Shown here: in pieces, positions 33,773 through 43,709 of the stretch
Layout: every line of letters starts with the position of its first letter
Position numbering within the stretch: the stretch's first letter is position 1
From: Tubulanus polymorphus
Lineage: Eukaryota; Nemertea; Palaeonemertea; Tubulaniformes; Tubulanidae
DNA: 64,000 nt
Direction: 5' to 3'
Assembly (NCBI RefSeq): GCF_964204645.1
Contig: NC_134035.1
Span: 6,446,501-6,510,500, forward strand
Program-made: the position numbers and the translations under genes
The notes under the pieces: generated by a model
Seen by the model: the letters and a program-made list of their open reading frames with translations, nothing else
Told to the model about the DNA's origin: nothing
Database searches by the model: none

Positions 33773-33809
33773 AATTTTAAAGACATTTTCTATGGAAGAT
33801 CATACACCA

Positions 33810-34107
33810 TGTTACGGCCTCCTTCAGCAATGGTCGAAATCCACCAAACTCAACGACAAACGACACAAAACGACGAATGTAGACTTGGCTTCAATATAAC
33901 TTTAATGTGGCAACGGCGTGAACTAACTGGTACTGGTCAGGGAATGCACACATTTATACCAAACCTGACAGATAAGAATTATGGAGGCGTAAACCCTGAC
34001 AAATACCAGATCATTCAATAGACTACATAATAGAGATACAAAAATCTATAAAAAATATTCATACTTATATACTTATATTCGTACTTATAAACCCAACAGA
34101 GGTAACA
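33810..34107 (-). repeat. 3' LTR of the Gmr1-like element
   Basis: 298 bases bounded by TGTTAC...GTAACA. Just inside, the minus strand reads a G-rich polypurine tract (ggcgggggtgttacc). The partner LTR is missing. Confidence 0.6.
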
Positions 34108-34261
34108 CCCCCGCCGTTAAGAACGTACACATATTGTACGAAAAAATACACTCAAATCTAAACATCGACATAGTCAAGTTTTTTCGCTTATCATAATTCC
34201 AAATGTTCAACGTTGAAGTAACACATAACCAATCCTCAGAATCCACGGAACGGCTTTTACT

Positions 34262-35365
34262 CTACACGCGCGAAAGTGCATCAGCAACTACGTTTGCTCG
34301 ACCTCTCAGGTGATGTATTTCCAAGTTATACTCCTGCAGCAGAATGCTCCAACTCATTAGTCGACGGTTTTTGTTTTTCATACGGTCTAAAAAGACTAAC
34401 GGATTATGATCAGTATACACACTAACTGGAAATAATGGCATACTGGGATACACATCAAAATGTTCAATTGACAAAATTAATGACAAACATTCCTTTTCAA
34501 CGGTAGAATAGTTTTTCTGTGCAGTACTGAACTTTTTTGAATAATAAGCTTATGAAAATTTGGAGCAGTTATTACAGTATCACAAGTTAACAAAGACTTT
34601 AGACTCTCAAAAGCATCATTACAGGAAGCACTCCAAACTCCTTTCTTAAGTAAGTCCGTGAGAGGACAAGCAATAGCGGCGAAATTTTGACAAAATCTCC
34701 GGTTATATCCGGCCATACCAAAAAAAACGCATGGGTGAGCGTCGATCCGAAGGAACAGGAAAATCAAGGATAGCCCTAACTTTGGCGTCAACAGGTCTTA
34801 CTTGCCCTTGTCCAACGATATGCCCCAGATACGTTACTGTTGCTTTGACAAAATCACTTTTAGTTAAATTGACGGTCAGGTTCGCCTCGGACAGACGCTC
34901 AAACAGCTTTCGTAGTGATTGTATGTGATCATCCAATGTGTCTGAAAATACAATAATATCATCTATGTACACTATTATACAAGTAAAACCCTTGACAACT
35001 TTATTCATTAGGCGCTGAAAAGTTGCAGCAGAATTTTTCATACCGAAAGGCATTTTACGGTACTGAAACAAACCATCTGGAGTCACGAAAGCAGAAATCC
35101 TACGAGCACGGTCGGACAACGGCACTTGCCAGTATCCCTTAGTAAGATCTAATTTGGAAACAAACTTAGCACTGCCAATCTTACCAATCAGATCCTCCAC
35201 CCTGGGAATTGGATAAGAATCATTTAACATGGCTTGAACTTCTCTTTTCATAATATCAGCTTTCATGGGATTCAAACGGTAAGGAGGCTGTTTGACAGGA
35301 GAAGCGGGGCCAACATCCACGTCGTGACAAGCAAAAGTGGTTTCACCAGGGATATCAGAAAACAA
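34262..35365 (-). pseudogene. Reverse transcriptase and RNase H, Ty3/gypsy type
   Basis: RT motifs: KLDLTKGYWQVPL, FQYRKMPFGMKNSAATFQRL and the catalytic IVYIDDIIVFSD. A frameshift lies near 34,735-34,790. RNase H is damaged: sequence between APNF and YYSKKF near 34,555 is deleted, removing the segment that normally holds the first catalytic Asp. The C-terminal YTDHNPLVFL and ADALSR remain. The order after integrase is unusual for Ty3/gypsy. Confidence 0.8.
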
Positions 35366-37117
35366 ATGTCTTTACTCATTCTATCTCTTTTTAATTCGGA
35401 TTTCTGACCCGGCTCCAGATGGCTGAGTTTTTCATCCAACTCATTCAGCACACTTGAATTTTTCAACAACGGTGATGCATATGAACCATCAATAGTTACA
35501 TCATCTTCAACACATATATCTGTACGTCCAGGCGACACAGATAAAACTACTGAAACGGGAGAAATACTAGCAGACGGATTTCTATCCACATATTGTTTTA
35601 ACATATTTACATGACAAACACGAAATTTCTTTTTACGATCCGGTGATTCAATTAAATAATTTACGTCCGATAATTTTCGTTCTATAAAATACGGACCAGA
35701 AAACTTTGTTCTCAAACAGTGACCATCCAAAGGAAACAACACTAAAACTTTTTCACCAGGTGAAAATGACCGAAATCTGGCTTTCTGATCAAACCAACTT
35801 TTCATGTTTTCCTGGGTTTTCTGTAGATGATCACGCGCCAAGTATTGCCAAGTATTGCCAAGTTTCATACATTCGTGTCTTAAAATCAGTGACATATGTT
35901 AACAATGAAACCTCCGTAGTTTCACGCAACCAAAGATCTTTGATCAGTTTCAGTGGTCCTTTAACATGCTGGCCAAAAACTAATTCATTGGGGCTGAAAC
36001 CCAATGATTCCTGTACAGTATCTCGCACAGCAAATAACAAAACCTGCACTCCCTCATCCCAATCTCGCGAATTTTCCTCACAATAGCCTCTGGGCACATT
36101 TTTAAAAGTGCGATGAAATCGTTCCAAAGCGCCTTGACTTTCAGGGTGATAAGGACTCGACGTGTTTTGTTTAATGTCGAGTTGATGCATTATTTGCTGA
36201 AACATATTAGATACAAAATTCGACCCATTATCACTCTGAATAGTCACTGGAAGACCGAAATTAGTAAAGAACCTGGTAAAAGCCTTTATAACGGAAGGCG
36301 CGTTGATACGCCTGAGAGGTACAGCCTCTGGAAAACATGTAGATTTACAAATAATTGTAAGCAGGAATTCATTTCCTGTGCGAGTTTTTGGAAGGGGACC
36401 TACACAATCACAGAGAATATCAGCAAACGGCTCTGAAAAGGCAGGTATAGGTTGTAACGGTGCTGCAGGAAATACTGTACTCTTTCCTATCACTTGACAA
36501 CAGTGACAGCTCCTACAAAACTGAACAACATCAGATTTCAAACCTGGCCAAAAGAAATACCTTAATATCTTTTTATACTTTTTATTGACGCCTAAATGGC
36601 CATCTATAGGTGTATCATGAGCAAAATGTAAGATCTCTTTTCTATACACCAAAGGAACTACAATCTGATGTTGCACTGCCCATTCATCACTAGGCAAAAT
36701 ATCAGGGTGTCTATACTTTCTCATCAATACACCAGAATAAAAATAATAACCGCCGGGACAATCTAAATCATCTAGAGTAGATGCAGCGTTAACGCTAAGC
36801 TTTCTAACATCTGAATCCTGCACTTGTGACTCGATTAAATCTGCTCTAGATAAGAAACGTAATTTCTCAAAATCACAATCTGCCCCATCAAAAATCTTAC
36901 TAAGAAACGTCTCACTAAGGCCCTCAATATGGTTTGAACCAACATCTAAATTATAATTTTGACCTATAGAATCAGACGAAAAAGATTTATCATCACTACT
37001 AGCTCCAACATTATTTCTTTTCGCTAACGAACGAGTCACCACGCAAGCAGGATGTAATCCCAGATCACTAGATTCCGAAGATTCCACATCCGAATCTAAA
37101 CTATGGTTTTTAGTCAC
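35272..37117 (-). pseudogene. Integrase of the Gmr1-like element
   Basis: A zinc-binding H...H...CRSCHCC motif is followed by the catalytic core with DCVGPLPKTRTG, QSDNGSNF and GALERFHRTF. The C-terminal part (FSPGEKVLVLFPL, FSGPYFIERKLSD) is in another frame because the 10-mer aagtattgcc is duplicated in tandem at about 35,841-35,861. Confidence 0.8.
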
Positions 37118-37129
37118 TAATGGATTGAC

Positions 37130-37400
37130 AATAACCCTCCCCCAACAAGATCGTTACCTAACAACAAAGACACGCCCGGAACGGGTAAAGTAGGCCTAAT
37201 CCCCACTATAACGAACCCAGAAATTCATGACGTCTCAAGGTAAACTCTATGAAGTGGAACTTCTATCGTGATCGGACCAATGCCACGCAACAAAATATAC
37301 TGGCCAGTAAATGTGCTTTCTGACAAAGGTAAGCTCCCTTCTAACAACAACGTTTGAGAGGCCAGTATCTCTTAAGGCTTTTAATTTCACCTTTTCTGAA
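37130..37400 (-). pseudogene. Aspartic protease remnant of the Gmr1-like element
   Basis: The active-site motif ALRDTGLSNVV is readable at about 37,340-37,380. Later pieces such as PGVSLLLGNDLVGG appear in another frame. It lies between gag and integrase. Confidence 0.55.
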
Positions 37401-38595
37401 GTTTCACCTTCAATAATAAATGGTTCGTAAGATCTTGACTGCTTTCAAAATGAACAGGTTTATCTTTGCACTCGATTTTTGTTGCAAGACCATTCCCTAA
37501 CGTATGTAGAGAATTGCTACCCTTTTGTTGTTTTCCCTGTAACTTGTAACAGTTTGAAATTAAATGACCGGGCTTTTTGCAATAATTACATCTCACAAGT
37601 CTATCTCGATCTCTATGATCAGAAACAAGGGAATATGTTGATTTATTGAACACGGAAGATGGTTGGGTGATATTCGGCTTTTTACTTTTCTGGTGAGTTA
37701 AAGCATAATCATCAGAAAACGTAGCTGCATTCAATAAATTATCAACCTTTTGCTCTTCTAAATAGGTTTTTATATCATTACCTATACAAGTTTTGAAATC
37801 TTCAACCAGCATTAATTGACGTAATTTTTCAAAATCACTATCTACCCCTCTCGAGTCGCACCATCTATCAAATAGACTCTCTTTATCTTTAGCGAATTCT
37901 ACAAAGTTTCTGAATCAGTTTTTCTCCGATCGCGAAACCTTTGTCTATAGGCTTCAGGTACTAACTCATACACCTTCAAAATAGCAATTTTAACTGTTTC
38001 ATATTGAGCACTTTGTTCAGAATTCAAAGCCGAATAAGCTACCTGGGCTTTGCCCACTAGAACACTTTGCAGGAGCAGTGTCCAGCTTTCTCGGGGCCAC
38101 TTAAGATTGTTCGCTACCTTCTCAAAGTGACGAAAATACTTATCTACTTCCGACTCCTGGAATCTGGGTACCATTCTGATGTGACGGGTGACGTCAAAGT
38201 CGACTTCATTATCTCGATATCTACTGGTAGACGCACTGATTTCCAATTCACGCATCCGCACTCTGTGTTCACCCTCCATCCGCTGTAACGATAGTTGAAA
38301 GTGCCTTTCTCGCTATTTTTCTCTCTCTTGAAACTCCAGTTCGATACGTCGAATGATAACACTCTCCGGAACATCGGACATTTTAGCTGGAACTGACTCA
38401 AACTGATCATTATTAACTACACCAGATTCAATCAAATGTCGCACAATTACGTCCTTTAGATCCGCTTTTGTTTGGGACGTTTTAACAGATACGTTATAAT
38501 GAGCTGCCAAATCAAGCAACTCGGACTTTTTTAGAACATTTATACTTTCTCGGCTAGGTATATCGATAAACGTCTGAAATGACGAAGTGGCCATT
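37387..38595 (-). pseudogene. Gag of the Gmr1-like element with SCAN-like capsid and zinc knuckle
   Basis: ATG 38,595 opens a frame with a SAP-like start (NVLKKSELLDLAAHYNVS). An in-frame TAG at 38,313 and a frameshift near 37,905 break it. The capsid C-terminal section (FDRWC..., DFEKLRQLMLVEDFKTCI, VDNLLNAATFSDDY) resembles SCAN. A CCHC knuckle CNYCKKPGHLISNC follows. SCAN domains of vertebrates were proposed to derive from gag of Gmr1-like elements. Confidence 0.7.
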
Positions 38596-38785
38596 TTAAT
38601 CACGAAGAAATGAGAACTTAAACAAGAACAGGTACAGTACCTTGAAAATATAAGCAGTAGACCTATCAACACTGACGCCGCGAAAAACAACAAATCTCGC
38701 TTCATGAGTTAGCTCAGAAAAGAAAATTTAATTATATTTATTATTTAACGATTATTATAAAAAACCCAAATTAACAAAAGAAGAT

Positions 38786-39016
38786 ATGGAAAATATAAAA
38801 GAAACATTGACAAACATATTAAAATATTATGTGGATAATAAAATAACAGATTCAATTAATTATGAATTCTGTTTAAATAAGATTGTAAATTTTTTAGACA
38901 TCGATATTATAATTCCATTTGATGAATTAACGAACAAAAAGAAACAAAGAGAGCTAGATGAAATGTGGAACAATATAGAACTGAGAAAAATGAAATGGAA
39001 GAACCTAAACAATTAA
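38786..39016 (+). CDS. Small virus-like gene, 76 aa
   Basis: ATG-to-TAA frame MENIKETLTNILKYYVDNKI... in AT-rich DNA, convergent with the polymerase gene. An alternative frame extends the coding-like character to an acidic end (SSDFEYDDIDF) near 39,070, so the present stop may be due to a small indel. No family was recognised. Confidence 0.5.
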   Translation: MENIKETLTNILKYYVDNKITDSINYEFCLNKIVNFLDIDIIIPFDELTNKKKQRELDEMWNNIELRKMKWKNLNN

Positions 39017-39082
39017 ATAAAAATGAAGAAACCAGTAGTGATTTCGAGTATGATGATATTGATTTTATGATTTTATGCATTG

Positions 39083-42000
39083 TTATAACTTTTTAGCTTC
39101 ACGATCTTTTGTTCTATAACTATATATTTTACTTCTTATCCCAACAAATTCAATCATTTCATCACCCCCTAATTCATCTTCGAACTTACCAGGCTGCTTT
39201 TTATTATCATTGCTAAATAATTCATGATATTTTGGATAATTGCTAAAGTCAAAATGATGTTTTAATGTTTTTCAGTCTTTTGTTATGTCATTTGTCTTGA
39301 TTTTTAGTATGTAACTGTCAGTATTGACCGCTATTAATGGAAATCCACAGTTAAATGTTCCATCTTCAGTTGATAAATCATAGATATAATCTGATGGGTT
39401 AAATATTTCAAATAAATCTCTTACTTCTTCTGTTATTTCTTTTTCAGTGTGACTTAAATTATATTCTTTTGGATTATTCTTTCTTATACCAACATTCATA
39501 TTGAATCCCAATGATGAGCACAATATATTTAATCCACTTATTGCACATTTTCCATTTTGAACAAATCGAATTGTTTTATGTTTTGTGTATCTTTTTGTTC
39601 CATCTGGGCAAAAAATCCTATAAAATACCATTTTCTTAAATTGTACGGTGCATTTAATACATAATCTGGAATTATCTTTTCTCTTTTTTTATCTACAATT
39701 CCATCAATATAAAATTCATTACTGTACTTAATAGTAAAATCTTTAGGTTTTAAACATTTTAAGAAAAAACATTTTGAAGTTTGCATCTGATTATACATTT
39801 TAGATATTTTATGCGGATAAACTTCTTCACAATATTTTTTGATTCTTTCAAAAGGTTTTAAATCTTGATTACATAAACACCAACAATAAAGAATAGAACT
39901 AACATATTTATATACACCTGCTGAACCATCTCCCATAAAAAATCCTTTGATAAAATATTCTTTTTCTTCTAATGTTTCGGGTACTATATTATATATATTA
40001 TCAATTATTTCATCAAATGACATATGATTCATTCTTTGGAAAAATCTTTTATGTAATAATTCATCTCCAATTTTTATATCAGTTGGTTTTATTCCATCAC
40101 CATTTCGTTTAATTAAACTATGATCTTCTGTAACATCTACAAACCCTAATTTAGTTCTAACTCTATAGATTTTCTTATTTGTTTTATGCCTAATAATATT
40201 CTTTAATTAATTCCATCCAATTCTTGTCCAAACATCCATTAATCCAATTATTTGTATTAATTCTTTTTCACCATATGAAATATAAAGTTCATTTTGTTTT
40301 GGAATTTTTCTGAAATTCTTCTAATTAATATTTTGTTATTGTATTTTAATAATATTGGGGTATCAGCCGTTACAGAATCAAAATAAGATATTTCAATATG
40401 TTTTTACCAAAAAAGTGGTTGAAAACATTAATAACAAAAATCATACATTAATAATTTTGATATTTCTAAAACAGTCGAACCAATGAATATAGGTTTATTA
40501 AATTTCATTGACGTTCTTTTTAATTTTACCGCGGTTAAATAATCTTCAAATCTTTTATTTCCTAAATGTCTAGGACTTGATTGTAAATGTCTCAATCGTT
40601 CAGAATTATTTAATAATTCAATATCATTTCTATTTCTAATATTTTCGCATGTTTTTTCCATAAAAACTATTATTCATTAATTTGAAGAAATCTTTTTCAA
40701 AATCTGTTTTAGATATGGTTCTCTGTTGAGTATTAAAATCTATATATTTTTCTAACCACTTCGATAGATTAAATTCAATATATCTATGTACTTTCTTTAA
40801 TTTCATTCCTTGTTTTAGATAAAATTTTAACATTCTATAATGGACAATATAATTGTATTTATTATTTTGAGTAAGTATTACTTTTTCTGTAAAAACATGA
40901 TCTTTCGGTTTAATTTTTTTCTGGTATTCACTTAAATAACTATCATCTACGGCTAAATGTTCTGGGCAATATGGTAAGCTTCTTGTTTTAAACTTAATGC
41001 TATCAGGATATTCTTAATAAACTACAAAGAAATAACCAATTGGTGCTTCATCTTTTAAACCCATAATTGCACTTTCCCAATCAGTTTTATCATCATTTTC
41101 AACTTCTGTTAATATAAAATTTTTGTATGGTTGAGGTTGCATCATTGCCCAACCATATAGATTATTTGCATCAATATACAATAATTTATAATCATCATTT
41201 GCTTTAAAATGTCTATCTCCCATAACATCACTAATTGATTTTTCAAATAATAAAACCATGTCTGGTTCTTTTAATAAATCTAAATCTACATTTGTATATT
41301 TTAAACCACATTGCCAGGTTAAACCAGAACTTGAATAACAATAACAAGGATCAACATTAAAATGATTTGAATTAACTTCTCTAAATTTTTCAAATATGTC
41401 AGCCAATATCATAACATCTGATTTTAAGTATAAATCTACTAATTAACCATGATTTTTTATCTTAAAATGATTCCAAATATTTAATGTTCTTTTAAACACT
41501 TCATCTTTCACATACTCCTCTTTTTATTGATCATAAAATTGTTCTTTTGATAATTCTGTTACATAAAAATCATCATGTGTTTTATAAAATGAATAAGGAA
41601 TTGCACCTTTAAATCTCAAAAATTTGAAATCTTGTTCATTTGGATAATAATGTCGAGTTATTATAAAATCATTATCAACTAAACTCTTTGCTAAATTATC
41701 TAATGAAATTGCTAAAAATCTATAAGAATCTAAAAATCTAATGCAACCAAATGAAATGAAATACAATTTTCAGATGTCTTAGCTAATAGTTTAAATCATA
41801 TTTTCTTACATTTGCACCATTCATAGCATTATATTCTTCTATGTCTTGATTATTTGCACCCAATTTTCCTGATAATTGTTTTATAAATAAGTTGGTATCA
41901 TACCCTGATAAATTATGAAATAATATTGGTAGGAAATTTACTTTTTTACAATCTTCATGAGCAGCTCCACGATATTTTGAATCTAAATGATCATGATCAC

Positions 42001-43057
42001 TAACTTTTTTATCAAATGAATAAAAACGTTTTTCACAGTAACAACAATGAGTTGCATAATTAAAATCAATTTCATCTTCTTTTGTCATAACTATTCCTTC
42101 ATTTTTGTTTAATAATTGTGCAAAATCACTTTCTAATTCAATTATTTTATTACCAAATTCATTTAATACATCTTCACCTCTAAAAGAAATATATTGACTT
42201 TGATATAATTCAGGGTAATTTTATTTTATATAAATTCCATAAGCAGCAGCTCGTTGATGTCCTTGTTTAATTGTATTTATAATTGGTGGGTCTTGAATTA
42301 TATCTTCATTTAGTTCATTTCCTTTATCCATTCAACGATTCAAAATCCCCATAAATTACAAATGGCACTATATTCTTGAATTTATGATTAGTAAATTTCA
42401 ATTTTCAATCTTTTTCTGTTGGCATTATTAATTTGCAAAAATCTTTATTATCACATAATTCTTTATGTTTTAATAATGTATTTTCAGTCATAAATTTCGA
42501 TAAACATTTTCTACATAGATAAATTTACGATGATGATCGCTTTCTGTTCTAAAGAATAAATCAATTTGTTTTAACAACATATAATGTTCATTTTCATAAT
42601 TCATTTTCATCATAATATTCTGTTAAATATAAAGCTTCCAATGTATAATCTTTAATATTTTCACCTTTTGTCTCTGGTAATTGCATTAATTCGAATACAT
42701 TTATTTTTACATTATTAAATTTTTCTATTTTAGGAATCATTTTTATAGTTACTGGATATTGATCAATTTTATATAATGTTTCATATTTCCGGTAATCTGT
42801 TATTCTACAAACATTTTCCTGAGTTGGATGTAAACAACTAATAATTGACCATAGAAAACATTTATTATCTTCATTTTGAACATTTATTACTGCTTTTGTT
42901 GTAAATGGTAATTTAATATAAGATGATGCTTTAATATCCTTTTCTGTTGTAAACTTTGAATCATTTTAAAGATTGTATTACTTTTTGATGCTTTATTCCT
43001 TTTTGTATTATAAATATTCAAATCTAAAAATATAATTTCATTCAATGTTAAACCAGA
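39083..43057 (-). pseudogene. Protein-primed-type family B DNA polymerase (Polinton/viral), intein-bearing, decayed
   Basis: In order along the minus strand: N-terminal section with CFLWSIISCLHP (about 42,850), a Cys/His finger (CRKCLSKF...H...C, about 42,500), Exo I YGDFESLN (about 42,345), an HNH/endonuclease VII-like insert CYCEKRF...SDHDHLDSKYRGAAH (about 41,960-42,040), Exo II FHNLSGYDTNLF, Exo III YLKSDVMILADIFE (about 41,410), palm motif A YIDANNLYGWAM (about 41,160), motif B KLMNNSFYGK (about 40,670), motif C YFD...TDS split by an intein, and a C-terminal section ending at 39,083. Frame breaks lie near 41,770, 40,650 and inside the intein; in-frame stops near 42,405, 41,780, 41,525, 41,440, 41,020 and 39,270. 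The 5' end is cut by the Bel/Pao LTR. Confidence 0.85.
39323..40376 (-). other. Intein with LAGLIDADG endonuclease in the polymerase YxDTDS site (decayed)
   Basis: About 1,054 bases interrupt YFD|TDS. The N-terminal splicing block reads SVTADTPILL with a nucleophile-type Ser first. Block B is GFVDVTEDHSLI. Endonuclease motifs are FFMGDGSAGVY and FIGFFA. The C-terminal block reads YIYDLSTEDGTFN ... AVN followed by TDS of the host. The last residue is the required Asn, but the penultimate His is replaced by Val. Breaks: a frame change near 40,280, TAA 40,207-40,209, and a one-base frameshift near 39,612 after the second endonuclease motif. The insertion point is the classic pol-c site known from archaeal and giant-virus family B polymerases. 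Confidence 0.88.
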
Positions 43058-43560
43058 TGTCAATACCTTTTCTCCAGAAAGAAGTGACTAGCAGTACGAC
43101 TCGGTGTTGACATTAAAGTAGTTTATTCTCAAAAGTGACTCCCTCTACCCTTTACATATCGATATATATAGTGAAATATCACATGATGTGTACTGAGCAT
43201 GACGTACAGATGTAATGCAGTTTAGGCTAAAAAAAATTGATACCTTGTTTCTCCGCTCTGCTGAGCTTAAATGTTGACCCGGCCGGCCGCCTATCTACCC
43301 TATACATTACTTTTTTTTAAATCGTGATCAATTTTACCATAACAGACCCGGCCGCTATAGAAATGAACTGTTTACAAATTCTATCATATTTTACAAAAAT
43401 GACCCGGCCGCTGCGGAGAAACAAGGTATCATTTTTGTTTAGCCTTAATACAGTTTAATACAGTTGAACACAGTTGAGTACACGTTACTGCAGAACAAGT
43501 TACTGCTCAAGTGAGCAGTATTCTATAGTTGATATAAATGTATGTATAACCATTCCAATA
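43058..43560 (-). repeat. Bel/Pao 3' LTR with nested MITE
   Basis: It begins TGTCAATACCTTTTCTCC and ends CCATTCCAATA in plus coordinates. It matches 49,183-49,464 apart from a few substitutions and the insertion at 43,225-43,444. Confidence 0.88.
43225..43444. mobile_element. 220-bp MITE, PIF/Harbinger-like, in the LTR
   Basis: About 32-bp terminal inverted repeats (GGCTAAAAAAAATTGATACC ... ctccgc and their complement) are flanked by the duplicated trinucleotide TTA (43,222-43,224 and 43,445-43,447). The empty site is seen in the other LTR. A 3-bp TTA duplication with GG-starting ends fits PIF/Harbinger. The inside is rich in acccggccg motifs, with no coding region. Confidence 0.85.
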
Positions 43561-43709
43561 TACTCCCGCCAGGCGTAAGCGTGATTAAAGTACACATAAA
43601 TTTGAAAGAGTTATCAATATATACACGATTTTAAACTACTATCGCATATTCATTAATACAAAATTTGAAAGTACACATTGTTCATTAATACAAAATTTGA
43701 AAGTACACA

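Larger units (their letters stand above)
33810..38711 (-). mobile_element. Ty3/gypsy retrotransposon with integrase before RT (Gmr1-like order), 5'-truncated
   Basis: Read on the minus strand the order is gag, protease, integrase (H2C2 and DDE core), integrase C-terminal part, RT, RNase H, then one LTR at 33,810-34,107. Integrase upstream of RT in an element with Ty3/gypsy-type RT matches the published Gmr1-like group. No 5' LTR is present near 38,600-38,712; the copy ends in its leader and meets AT-rich virus-like DNA. Several frameshifts and stops make it inactive. It splits the virus-like insertion. Confidence 0.8.
31390..43057. mobile_element. AT-rich virus-like (Polinton/DNA-virus type) insertion, decayed
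   Basis: Very A+T-rich DNA with compact genes on both strands: a p113 homologue (+), three small minus-strand genes, a zinc-finger gene (+), then, beyond a nested Ty3/gypsy element at 33,810-38,711, a small acidic gene (+) and a protein-primed-type family B DNA polymerase (-) with an intein. Frameshifts and stops make it inactive. No Polinton integrase, ATPase or capsid gene was recognised, so assignment to Polintons against another DNA virus or plasmid-like element is open. The polymerase end is truncated where a Bel/Pao LTR begins at 43,058. Confidence 0.75.

Noticed and set aside
31390-43057. Alternative genetic code (TAA/TAG = Gln, TGA = Trp) as an established property of the virus-like insertion
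   Set aside because: Real frameshifts are also present, TGG is used regularly, and the stops fit common transitions. It is kept only as a test in Part 2, not as a call.
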